This document shows, in pieces, positions 33,801 through 40,843 of a stretch of DNA of 51,373 nucleotides. The stretch's first letter is position 1. The number at the start of each line of letters is the position of its first letter. Origin of the DNA: Deltaproteobacteria bacterium (GTDB lineage Bacteria; Desulfobacterota; Binatia; Binatales; Binataceae); the NCBI GenBank assembly GCA_003135135.1, contig PLDK01000043.1:77734-129106 (forward strand), given 5' to 3'. The notes under the pieces are model-generated. The model did not search any database. It had not been told where the DNA came from and worked only from the letters and a program-made list of their open reading frames with translations. Position numbers and translations under genes: made by a program.

Positions 33801-35647
33801 ACAGAAAAAACCTGCAGGTACGCGCGCGTCACTTTGCCGTCCGTTCGGGGACGAAGCTCGTGAGCGTCCTCGGCCAACACCTCGATGGCGAAGTTCTGCA
33901 AAGTAGGCATCAGATCGGACAGCATCGGAGCGTCGCCAAGGCCCATAATCCGTATGTCGCCGTCGGCGCCAGCATGGCCGTCGGCAGCGCTACGTCCGGC
34001 CTCGACCATGAAATCACGGCCGCCGGCGATTAGCGTTTCGACGTCTTCGAGGTCGACGACCGCGCGCGTTACGTCGATCGCTGCCTGATATTCAGCGCTG
34101 AACGCACCGGTCCATCGCTCAGCGAGCGAGCGTCCCCGCTTGGGTCCGAATTTTTTGATCAACCGCTCCTGCAAGCGATCGTCCCATCGTCTGGCGAGCT
34201 CGGCGATCGTGGTCTCAAGGCCGCGGATGACCGAAGCCTTCGGGGGATCGGCAAGGAAACAGAAATGGAGGCGCGCCGTGTAACCCTCGCCGAGCGCCAG
34301 GTAGAAATAGACCAAAGTGCCGTGGAGCGCGGCTGCAAGAGTATCCTGGATGCGCCGGCTAAGCTCGGCTGATCCGGCGTCGCGCGGCATCACCACCAGC
34401 GCGATCACGTTGCCGTGACGCACGTCGGGCGCAACGAAGAGTCGCACCGAGCCCGCGCTCTTAACGTCGAGGATGAGGCGCAACTGCGCGCGCAGTTCGG
34501 CGACGGGCGCGCGAAAGAGTTCATCCTTGGGGAAGCTGTTGAAGGCGGAAACGATTTCCTTGTAATCGTGCGAGCCGGGGGCGGCACCCTCGCACTCGAG
34601 CACTTCGCGCAGCTTCGCGCGCAGGACCGGAATGTGCTGCGCCTCCTCGGCGTAGGCCTTGGAGGTGAACAGCCCGACGAAATTATCGAACGCGACGACG
34701 CGGCCCGATGCGTCAGTGCGGCGAATCGAGACGCTATCCATCGGGCGGCGGCGATGCACGTGGGACTCGGCGCGAGTCTTGCCGATCACCAGCGGTGGTC
34801 CTTCGAAGAAGAGTTTGCGGCGCGCGGGTGAGAGTTCATCGAGCAAGACCGAGCTGCGAAATCGCGACTCGTCCTGCTCGCGCATGATGCCGAGTTCGGT
34901 GCCGGGATCGAGCACGAATCTGGCGGCGGCGTCGGCGCCGCTCACGAGATAGCGGCGATAGCCGAGAAACACGAAGCTGCCGTGGACGAGCCAGCGCATG
35001 AGGTCGCGGACCTCGATCAGTTCGCGGTTCGACGCGGTTTCCTCGCAGATCTGCAGGGCGCGGCCGGTCATCTGCTCGAAGTCGCCGGTCGCCGCGCGGA
35101 CCTCGGTGAGAATTGAGATGACATCGCGCTCGATTTGACGCGCCTGTTCGGGTGCGGGCGTTAGCTCCAGTTCCGCGTGAACGAATGATTCGCCGCGCTC
35201 GGTGGAGAGGGACTGCTCGAACGACGCGATCCGCCCCTGTTTGTCGCGAGTGACTTTGAAGACCGGGTGGAGCATCGTGCGAACGGTGGCGCCGAGATGA
35301 TGGAAATATTCGAGCACGCTATCGACGATAAACGGGCAATCGATCGTCACGGTCTCGACGATGGCGAGTGTGTCGTTGTCGTCGCCCGGGACAGATTCGA
35401 CGCGCGCGATCACGGGATCGGTGCGGACGGAAAAGAATTCGAACGCCGACTGCACGAGAGTAAGGCGCCGGTTGGCCGGGACCTGCTCTTGATTGTCGGC
35501 TGACTCGCGCGCGAAGAAACGCTCGGCGAAGGCGGAAACGAGGTGGGCGGAATCAGCGGGAAGATTCCTGTCGATTAGTTCGCGGAGGTCGGTCTCGATC
35601 GCCAAGGGCGTCACCTGGTGAATGCGCAGATAAAATGGCGCGACCAA
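30830..35647 (-). CDS. NAD-specific glutamate dehydrogenase, large (about 180 kDa) class
   Basis: 1605 aa, the size of the large NAD-GDH group known from Streptomyces and Pseudomonas. Oxidatively deaminates glutamate to 2-oxoglutarate and ammonia, feeding carbon to the TCA cycle. The N-terminal 700 residues hold ACT-like regulatory regions (FIVDSVLEYFHHLGATVRTMLHPVF). The catalytic core has RGGIRFSDRPDDYRTEIL, VKNAIIVPFGAKGGF (near 815-840, with the catalytic Lys), GIGDMSGDVFGNGLMRS (near 977), VVEGGNLGFTQKARIEYA (near 1135) and a helical C-terminal domain. The start is uncertain: TTG at 35647 or GTG at 35614, neither with a clear ribosome-binding site. The gene is divergent from the methyltransferase at 35711. 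Confidence 0.95.
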   Translation of the reverse strand: MVAPFYLRIHQVTPLAIETDLRELIDRNLPADSAHLVSAFAERFFARESADNQEQVPANRRLTLVQSAFEFFSVRTDPVIARVESVPGDDNDTLAIVETVTIDCPFIVDSVLEYFHHLGATVRTMLHPVFKVTRDKQGRIASFEQSLSTERGESFVHAELELTPAPEQARQIERDVISILTEVRAATGDFEQMTGRALQICEETASNRELIEVRDLMRWLVHGSFVFLGYRRYLVSGADAAARFVLDPGTELGIMREQDESRFRSSVLLDELSPARRKLFFEGPPLVIGKTRAESHVHRRRPMDSVSIRRTDASGRVVAFDNFVGLFTSKAYAEEAQHIPVLRAKLREVLECEGAAPGSHDYKEIVSAFNSFPKDELFRAPVAELRAQLRLILDVKSAGSVRLFVAPDVRHGNVIALVVMPRDAGSAELSRRIQDTLAAALHGTLVYFYLALGEGYTARLHFCFLADPPKASVIRGLETTIAELARRWDDRLQERLIKKFGPKRGRSLAERWTGAFSAEYQAAIDVTRAVVDLEDVETLIAGGRDFMVEAGRSAADGHAGADGDIRIMGLGDAPMLSDLMPTLQNFAIEVLAEDAHELRPRTDGKVTRAYLQVFSVQGPGSQPFDKFPGAALVADAIAAVRSGIADDDSLNALTLTAGLAWREVALLRAYLVAGFQMRLSPARLGLQRVLLLYPDLARLLLELFTARLSFDSPAAPEKIADLRQAYLARLGAIENIVDDRTARALLSLVEATVRTNFFCAVPSPDPYIALKFESARITGLPDTAPLYEIHVNSPRMEGCHLRHGRIARGGIRFSDRPDDYRTEILDLMKTQTVKNAIIVPFGAKGGFIVKPRPRHQPDPRDGVEAYQTLINAMLDLTDNLTGDGPVHPARVRVLDNDGPYLVVAADKGTAGFSDLANQIALERGFWLGDAFASGGEHGYDHKQMAITARGAWESARRHLREMGRDPDRGAPITMVGIGDMSGDVFGNGLMRSRNLKLIAAFDHRHIFIDPDPDPAASFDERKRLYDLPRSSWADYNPALISAGGGVFRRGQKRIDLSPQVRAALGCDSDALDGESLIQRILRAPVDLFYNGGIGTYIRATTETDAEVADHANDACRIAAPELRAKIVVEGGNLGFTQKARIEYALAGGRINTDAIDNSAGVDMSDHEVNLKILLEPAVARGELTRDARNRALAACAGEVADRVIADNRDQVLSLSLEQLRSRTHLTEFCDHLQAIEDRGILAGMEPVLPARDAIHERQSRYPGLTRPELALAAAYTKIDLIRRLQTTVLVDDSYLVGRFLQPYFPPSLAGHSSPDVGAHRLRHELIATRAVNELVELVGSTFVFGHVRDRGVAAEDVVRAWVIATEVLSIHERAAMLKRNAAATAAESELGAFLALERACRIAAGWALSELEPATSIGAAVTRFKPAFEMLSGEFESMLAAGERDRFERLYRELRIDVLDGELAHGLTRLAFADHILSVLSLSFAREIEPANAARAYFRLSAQLNFTILEDALQSIGADDRWERRAADELATELRAARIALCCAVLDAIADDPDIGVDESIEQLKRVRANRFVQLARLFDELKALASPSLPAIQVTVRALSRLAS

Positions 35648-35710
35648 GCGCGCGCATCAATTATAGGTCGCATCGCGCGAATTGCGTAGTGCAGATAAAC
35701 TTGGGTGCGC

Positions 35711-36961
35711 ATGCCGGAAATAGAAATCAGTGCGATGACATTCGGACCCTTCGGCGTCGGCCGTCGGGACGGCAAAGCTGTGATGGTCGCGGGCGCAGTG
35801 GCGGGAGACAGGCTGGACGTCGAGATAGTTTCCGAGCGCCGCGATTACGCGGTCGCGAAAATTCGCGAAATCCTCCGCGCGAGCGCCGAGCGCCGGGTGG
35901 CTCCGTGTCCGTATCTCCCGCGATGCGGTGGATGCGACTGGCAGCATATCGACTACGGTGCCCAAGTCCGGTTCAAGGGCGAAGTAGTCGCGCGCGAGCT
36001 GGGCCATGCGCTTGGCGTCGCGATCGATCCGGCGGGACTCATCGAACCGGCGCCGGCAGAGTTCGGTTATCGGTCGAGAATCCGGCTCAGGGTGGGCGCC
36101 AAAGGCGTGCTTGGCTTTTACTCCGCCGGCAGCAACACGATCGTCGAGATCGATTCATGCATGGTCGCCGAGCCGGGCATCCGGATGCCGCTGCATCTGG
36201 CGCGCTCGCTGGGCAAGCGAGTCGAAGAGATCGAGGTGGTGCGCGACGACGCACGCGAAGTCCAGGTCGCACATCTGAAGAAGCCGGCGGCCGAAGAGGA
36301 CCTCAGGCGGGCAAGCAACGTGCTCGAATCGGACCGCGAGATTGCGGGAATCGTGCTGCGATCGGGGACGCATCGCGCGACGGCAGGCGACAGCGCGATC
36401 GCAATCGAGCTCGAGGCTGGGTTATCGATCGAAGTGGACGCCGATTTCTTCAGCCAGGTGAATCGCGCGCAGAACCAGAAGCTCGTCGCGAGCGTGATGG
36501 AAATGGCGGCAATTCACGAATCGCCGGCAGTGCTCGATCTGTTTTGCGGCGCGGGGAACTTCAGCCTGCCCGCATCGCGGCGCGGCGCGCGAGTGACGGG
36601 GGTAGATGCCGATGCGGGAGCAATCGCGGCGGCGGCGCGCAACGCCGCGCGGTTGAAATTTCGCGACGCACAGTTCATCGCGATGAAGGCGTCGGCGACC
36701 GCAGATTTTCTGCATCGCGCGCGCTATCGTCCCGAGGTCATAATTCTCGATCCGCCGCGCACCGGCGCGCCCGATCTGATGGAACCGATCGTCAAGCTGC
36801 GTGCCCCGGGCGTCATCTACGTATCGTGCGACGTGACCACGCTGGCGCGTGATTTGCGCGTACTTGCGGCGGCGGGATACAAAATTAATCGCGTGCGCGG
36901 CTTCGATTTTTTCCCCAACACGCATCATGTGGAGATCGCAGTGCACGCGCTATTGACTTAG
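35711..36961 (+). CDS. class-I SAM-dependent RNA m5U methyltransferase (RlmD/TrmA-like)
   Basis: 416 aa from the ATG at 35711 (a GTG at 35705 is close). The N-terminal TRAM-type domain (EIEISAMTFGPFGVGRRDGKAVMVAGAV) binds RNA. A 4Fe-4S centre is indicated by Cys66, Cys72, Cys75 (CPYLPRCGGC) and Cys150 (DSCMV), as in RlmD. The methyltransferase domain has VLDLFCGAGNFSLPASRRGARVTGVDAD, ILDPPRTGA and the nucleophile Cys373 in VSCDVTTLARDL. Methylates C5 of a uridine, most likely in 23S rRNA. The exact target (U747, U1939 or other) cannot be told. Confidence 0.92.
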   Translation: MPEIEISAMTFGPFGVGRRDGKAVMVAGAVAGDRLDVEIVSERRDYAVAKIREILRASAERRVAPCPYLPRCGGCDWQHIDYGAQVRFKGEVVARELGHALGVAIDPAGLIEPAPAEFGYRSRIRLRVGAKGVLGFYSAGSNTIVEIDSCMVAEPGIRMPLHLARSLGKRVEEIEVVRDDAREVQVAHLKKPAAEEDLRRASNVLESDREIAGIVLRSGTHRATAGDSAIAIELEAGLSIEVDADFFSQVNRAQNQKLVASVMEMAAIHESPAVLDLFCGAGNFSLPASRRGARVTGVDADAGAIAAAARNAARLKFRDAQFIAMKASATADFLHRARYRPEVIILDPPRTGAPDLMEPIVKLRAPGVIYVSCDVTTLARDLRVLAAAGYKINRVRGFDFFPNTHHVEIAVHALLT

Positions 36962-37032
36962 ATCGTGGGGCATTCTTAATGTAATTGAGTGGTCGATTCC
37001 CGCATCCTCCCGCCGGAGGGTTGATCAAAGAG

Positions 37033-37284
37033 ATGCCCAAGCAGGAAAAGGAAAAGCTCCCAAGGCCGAAGATTACGATTATCCCGGGCCGCGGGGTGGC
37101 GCAGACAATCAATTATTTGCTTGAGGACCGGGATGACCTCGAATGGATCATCGCGGTCGGCCGCACGAAGAATGGTGAGCTGTTCTTCTACGACACCGGC
37201 GGCGACATCGTCGAGGATCTCGGCACGCTCGAGTACCTCAAGGCGCGAATCGTGCGCGCCCATTTCGGCGACGAATACGAATAG
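37033..37284 (+). CDS. small hypothetical protein (83 aa)
   Basis: 83 aa from the ATG at 37033; AAAGAG is adjacent and a GGAGGG lies 12 bases earlier. The charged start PKQEKEKLPRPKITIIPGRG is followed by VAQTINYLLEDRDDLEWIIAVGRTKNGELFFYDTGGDIVEDLG, and then YLKARIVRAHFGDEYE. It looks like a small globular beta/alpha protein. I do not recognise the family. It ends 3 bases from the stop of the convergent Rieske gene. Confidence 0.6.
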   Translation: MPKQEKEKLPRPKITIIPGRGVAQTINYLLEDRDDLEWIIAVGRTKNGELFFYDTGGDIVEDLGTLEYLKARIVRAHFGDEYE

Positions 37285-37287
37285 ACG

Positions 37288-37719
37288 CTAGTCTTCGAAT
37301 TCATCTTGCGGCGGACGAGCGTAGATGACTCCGTCTTCGATCTCCGTCGGCAGCCGGTAAAGAAATTTGCCGCATGCGGTCGGCGGTCCCGCGATACATT
37401 CGCCGTTGGCCGGCTCGTAATAGGCGTTGTGCGTCTGGCACATCAAGTAGCGGCCGTCTTCCGCGAAAAACTGATTATCCACCCAATCCATCGCCATCGG
37501 CACATGCCGGCATCGATTGACGTAGGCGTGGAACTCACCGCCGAAGTTGATCAGAAAACATTCCTCGTCGGCGCCGCGAATCGGCAGCATGAACTTCAGC
37601 GACTCGCCGGGCGCGAGCGAATCGATCCGCGCGACTCTGTAGCGGGCGGGCGTGGGCGCATCCTTGCGTCGCGGACGGGATCGGGTCAGGGCGGCGCTGC
37701 GTCGATGGTGGTCGGACAT
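37288..37719 (-). CDS. Rieske [2Fe-2S] protein
   Basis: 143 aa. The Rieske cluster ligands are Cys70/His72 (NRCRHVP) and Cys94/His97 (LMCQTHNAYYEPANGEC). FLINFGGEFHAYVNRC and GPPTACGKFLYRLPTEIEDG are the framing strands. The N-terminal 25 residues are Arg-rich and there is no signal peptide or membrane helix, so this is a soluble ferredoxin- or regulatory-type Rieske rather than a bc1 subunit. The redox partner is unknown. No clear ribosome-binding site; the start lies at tandem GTGTTAGCCGGAC repeats shared with the divergent MEMO gene. Confidence 0.9.
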   Translation of the reverse strand: MSDHHRRSAALTRSRPRRKDAPTPARYRVARIDSLAPGESLKFMLPIRGADEECFLINFGGEFHAYVNRCRHVPMAMDWVDNQFFAEDGRYLMCQTHNAYYEPANGECIAGPPTACGKFLYRLPTEIEDGVIYARPPQDEFED

Positions 37720-37722
37720 TGG

Positions 37723-37753
37723 GTGTTAGCCGGACGTTCTGTGTTAGCCGGAC
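37723..37753. repeat. tandem 13-mer in a divergent promoter
   Basis: GTGTTAGCCGGAC occurs at 37723-37735 and again at 37741-37753, 18 bases apart, next to the Rieske start. A third partial GTCGGACATT is at 37711. It may be a regulator site or a microduplication. Confidence 0.55.
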
Positions 37754-37901
37754 ATGGCGATTCGAAGCGATTGGCGGATTTTTCCGCGCGGAATTCCTGC
37801 CAGCTTGCCGGATTTTGTCAAAGCCCATAGCATCTGTAAACGCGGTGCTCGCGCCGGTGGCAAGCCGGGCCGTCGACTATCACCAAGATTTAGATTTCAC
37901 G

Positions 37902-39128
37902 ATGGAAAATCCAAAGATTCGGGCCGTCGAGGCTTTCCCCGTCGAGCAGCAGGGTCAGACGCTGATCTGTTTGCGCGATCCGAGCGGACTGGCGCCCGAA
38001 CCGATCATGCTCGGGATGGGCGCTTACTTCATCGTGACCTTATTCGACGGGAAGATGTCGCTGAAGGATATCCAGGCCGCGTTTGCGAAGCGCTTCGGCG
38101 AGATGATTCCGCTCGAGAAGCTCGACGAGCTGATAGCGGCGCTGGATGGCGCGTACTTCCTCGACTCGCCCGCATTTCATGAGCGCGAGCGGCGCGTGCG
38201 CGAGGAATTTCTGGCGAGCCCCGACCGTCCGGCAGCGCTGGTGGGGCTGTGCTACGAGAAAGATCCGGCGAAGCTGCGCTTGGAGCTGGCGGCGTACTTC
38301 GATCCTCCCGAGGGACCGGGCCGCGTTCCAGCGGTGAGGAAATCGGCGTCGCTCGCGGGCCTGATCGCGCCGCATATCGATCCGCGCCGAGGCGCGGCCG
38401 CCTACGCCCACGCCTACCATGAGCTGATGGCGCACGAGCCCCCCGAGTTGATCGTGATTTTGGGAACCTCGCACTACGGCGGCGGCCCCGAGCTGTTCAG
38501 CGCGACGCGCAAGAACTACGCGACGCCGTTTGGCGCGGTCGAGACCGACGGCGGTTTTATCGATCGGCTCGCGGCGCGTTACCAGGGCGATCTGTTCGCT
38601 GACGAGATGCTGCATCGCGGCGAGCATTCGATCGAATTCCAGGCGCTGTTTCTCGCCTACGCGTTCGGAGCGCGCGGCTACCAGGTCGTGCCGATCCTGG
38701 TCAGTTCATTCCATGAATTGGTAGCGAGCGGAGTCACGCCGGCGCGCGACTCCCGGGTTGGATCGTTCATCGCGGCGCTGAGATCCGAGCTCGACGCGGA
38801 GCAGCGCCGGGTGCTGATTCTTGCGGGTGTGGATTTCGCCCACGTCGGCAGGAAATTTGGCGACGAGTTCGGCGCTGATCGCGCGGTCGCCGAGCGCGTC
38901 CAGCGCGAGGATCTCGGCCTCATCGAAAATATCAAGCGCGGCGACCCCGAGGGCTTCTTCGCCGACATCGTGAAGGATCGCGATGCGCGGCGAATTTGCG
39001 GTCTGGCGCCGATGTATACCCAACTCGAGCTGCTGCGCGGCCGCAGCGCGCGATTGCTGAAATATGGAATCGCAATGGAACCGCAGAGCGAGTCGGCGGT
39101 GTCGTTCGCGAGCCTCGCGATCGACTAG
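37902..39128 (+). CDS. MEMO/AmrB-like protein with N-terminal PqqD-like winged-helix domain
   Basis: 408 aa. The C-terminal 260 residues are a MEMO1-like domain (AmmeMemoRadiSam system protein B): LIAPHIDPRRG (His158), ILGTSHYGGG (His191), GEHSIEFQALFLAYAF and RICGLAPMYT (Cys366), the metal/active-site set of the family. The first 95 residues (LAPEPIMLGMGAYFIVTLFDGKMSLKDIQAAFAKRF, split by helices) look like a PqqD-type winged helix, a peptide-binding fold. The usual AmrA and radical-SAM partners are absent nearby. Start at the ATG 37902 is chosen by homology start; the ribosome-binding site is weak. It shares a CTAG with the stop of the next, convergent gene. Confidence 0.88.
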   Translation: MENPKIRAVEAFPVEQQGQTLICLRDPSGLAPEPIMLGMGAYFIVTLFDGKMSLKDIQAAFAKRFGEMIPLEKLDELIAALDGAYFLDSPAFHERERRVREEFLASPDRPAALVGLCYEKDPAKLRLELAAYFDPPEGPGRVPAVRKSASLAGLIAPHIDPRRGAAAYAHAYHELMAHEPPELIVILGTSHYGGGPELFSATRKNYATPFGAVETDGGFIDRLAARYQGDLFADEMLHRGEHSIEFQALFLAYAFGARGYQVVPILVSSFHELVASGVTPARDSRVGSFIAALRSELDAEQRRVLILAGVDFAHVGRKFGDEFGADRAVAERVQREDLGLIENIKRGDPEGFFADIVKDRDARRICGLAPMYTQLELLRGRSARLLKYGIAMEPQSESAVSFASLAID

Positions 39129-39817
39129 ACGCCGGCGTACCAATCGTACCCTTGATCTTCCCAATACCCGCCGCTGCGATGCGGGAGAAAATTAACTTCG
39201 GTCAGGTACTTCACGTTCTTGTAGCCGAGCTTGACCGGCGAGTAGAGCCGCAGCGGGGCGCCGTGATCGGGATATAGCGCGTGCCCATTCATGCCGTATG
39301 CAAGAATGGTCTGCGGATGAAGCGAGCTTTCGATATCCCACGATGAAAAGTAGCCGGCGTCGAATGAACGGAACTCGACGTACTGCGCGTCGCGGCTGGC
39401 GCCGACCATCCGTGCGATCTCGCGCAGCTGCACGCCCTGCCACTCGGCCACCGCCGACCAACCCTCGACGCAATGATGGCGAATTCGCATGCTCGTTTGC
39501 GGCATCCGCTTGAGCTGTTCGAGCGAGAAGACGGACGGCCGCGTGACCAGGCCGCCCACCATGAGCATCCAATTGTCCGGTGCGAACGGAATCGTGTCGG
39601 AAATAAAGTAGCTCGGGAAAGCGGCCTCGGGCGTGAGCTCGGAGGAAGGCGGTTGCGGCGCGAGTCGAGTCGGCGAGAACAACAGGCGATCGACGCGCTC
39701 GTTCCACCGTTCCATCCCGGCAAGGAACATCGACGCGGGACGGCTGTCGCATCCGGCCAGCGCGGTGGTAGCGGCGAGACCCAGCAGAAGTTTTCGCCGC
39801 GTGATCAGGCTAGCCAC
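39125..39817 (-). CDS. Tat-exported lipoprotein of the sulfite-oxidase-like molybdoenzyme family
   Basis: 230 aa. The N-terminus has a twin-arginine motif (TRRKLLLG) and a lipobox ending LAGC (Cys23), so the enzyme is folded with its cofactor, exported by Tat and tethered by lipid. The Mo-ligand cysteine is Cys116 in RHHCVEGWSAVAEWQGV, and HGAPLRLYSPVKLGYKNVKYL closes the molybdopterin site, as in MsrP/YedY and sulfite oxidases. It lacks the C-terminal dimerisation domain of true sulfite oxidases. Substrate may be sulfite or a sulfoxide. The GTG at 39817 follows GGAGGACAGC and overlaps the upstream cytochrome gene by 8 bases. Confidence 0.9.
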   Translation of the reverse strand: MASLITRRKLLLGLAATTALAGCDSRPASMFLAGMERWNERVDRLLFSPTRLAPQPPSSELTPEAAFPSYFISDTIPFAPDNWMLMVGGLVTRPSVFSLEQLKRMPQTSMRIRHHCVEGWSAVAEWQGVQLREIARMVGASRDAQYVEFRSFDAGYFSSWDIESSLHPQTILAYGMNGHALYPDHGAPLRLYSPVKLGYKNVKYLTEVNFLPHRSGGYWEDQGYDWYAGV

Positions 39818-40481
39818 GCTGTCCTCCCGTCAACATGGTGACGATCGTCCGCGGATGAAGCGCGACGAGCATCAAGTGCATCGCGGTGAACAGTGCGAGC
39901 AAAACCAGGCAGCTCAGATGCACCACGCGCGCGACGTCGTATCCGCCGAATGCCGCGGTTATCCAGTACAACTGCACCGGTTTGTAAATAGCCAGTCCAG
40001 ATAGAACCACGACGACTCCGAACAGAATCGCGGACGTATAGGCGAGACGTTGAGCGCCGTTGTAGAAGTCCTCAGGCGGCGGAGTCTTACGAACGCGCAA
40101 GTAGTAACCGAGCATCGCCAGCGCATTCGCAGTATCGCGGCGCGGAATGAAAATGCGGCGCCGCCATTCACCGCTCGCGACCAGGTAGATCAGGTAGATC
40201 GCTGCGTTGAGGATGAGGAACCACGCGATCGCGAAATGCAAATGACGCGCGCCCGCAAGCCATCCGCCGATTCGCAGCCACGACGGCGGCGCGTCGTTCT
40301 GGAAGGGATACCAGCCATATTGTGCGCCGCGCGGACCGAGCGCCGGATACGCGGCCAGAATCTGCAGCCCGCTGCCGGCCATGATGACGAGCAGCGGAAT
40401 GTTAATCCAATGCGCCAGTCGAATCGCGGCGGGCTGCGCGCGTCGTTCCTTCCGTCGGTTTTCAGCGGTGGATGATCCCAT
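39810..40481 (-). CDS. cytochrome b561-type membrane subunit
   Basis: 223 aa from the ATG at 40481. Four membrane spans with heme-ligand histidines: HWINIPLLVIMAGSGLQILAAYP, HLHFAIAWFLILNAAIYLIYLVA, LAYTSAILFGVVVVLSGLAIY and HLSCLVLLALFTAMHLMLVALHP. This pattern is that of thiosulfate-reductase/formate-dehydrogenase-type cytochromes b. Directly upstream of, and overlapping, the sulfite-oxidase-like gene, so it probably exchanges electrons between quinone and that lipoprotein, the role YedZ plays for YedY. Confidence 0.92.
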   Translation of the reverse strand: MGSSTAENRRKERRAQPAAIRLAHWINIPLLVIMAGSGLQILAAYPALGPRGAQYGWYPFQNDAPPSWLRIGGWLAGARHLHFAIAWFLILNAAIYLIYLVASGEWRRRIFIPRRDTANALAMLGYYLRVRKTPPPEDFYNGAQRLAYTSAILFGVVVVLSGLAIYKPVQLYWITAAFGGYDVARVVHLSCLVLLALFTAMHLMLVALHPRTIVTMLTGGQRG

Positions 40482-40556
40482 TACCGACTCATATTGATGC
40501 CACCCGGGATCGTCAGTCACAACCCGGTATTGTTCGGCCGCGGCGGGAATCAACGA

Positions 40557-40634
40557 TGGTGGACGCACCTGGACTCGAACCAGGGACCTCTTGCATGTGA
40601 GGCAAGCGCTCTAACCGGGCTGAGCTATGCGTCC
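40557..40634 (-). tRNA. tRNA-Val (CAC anticodon)
   Basis: Reads on the minus strand with acceptor GGACGCA/TGCGTCC, D-stem GCTC/GAGC, anticodon stem CTTGC/GCAAG with loop CTCACAT (anticodon CAC), and T-stem CCTGG/CCAGG with loop TTCGAGT. The 3' CCA is encoded (40557-40559). It lies between cytochrome b and the NrfCD gene. Confidence 0.96.
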
Positions 40635-40843
40635 ACCGGAGCCTCGGATTATCGCGCCGGGCAGCGAACGCCGCAAGAGTGCAGGACCATGTGATGGCCG
40701 CAGGCCGCGGCGCGGTTTGCGTCCTCGGAACGGCGGAGATATTGGTGTAGCCGCCGCCGCACGCAGCCAGGCTCGACAGTGTCGCGTGATCGACTCGCAT
40801 CGATGCGCCATCCTGGCGCGTCGGCGCAATGCGGATCACGATC

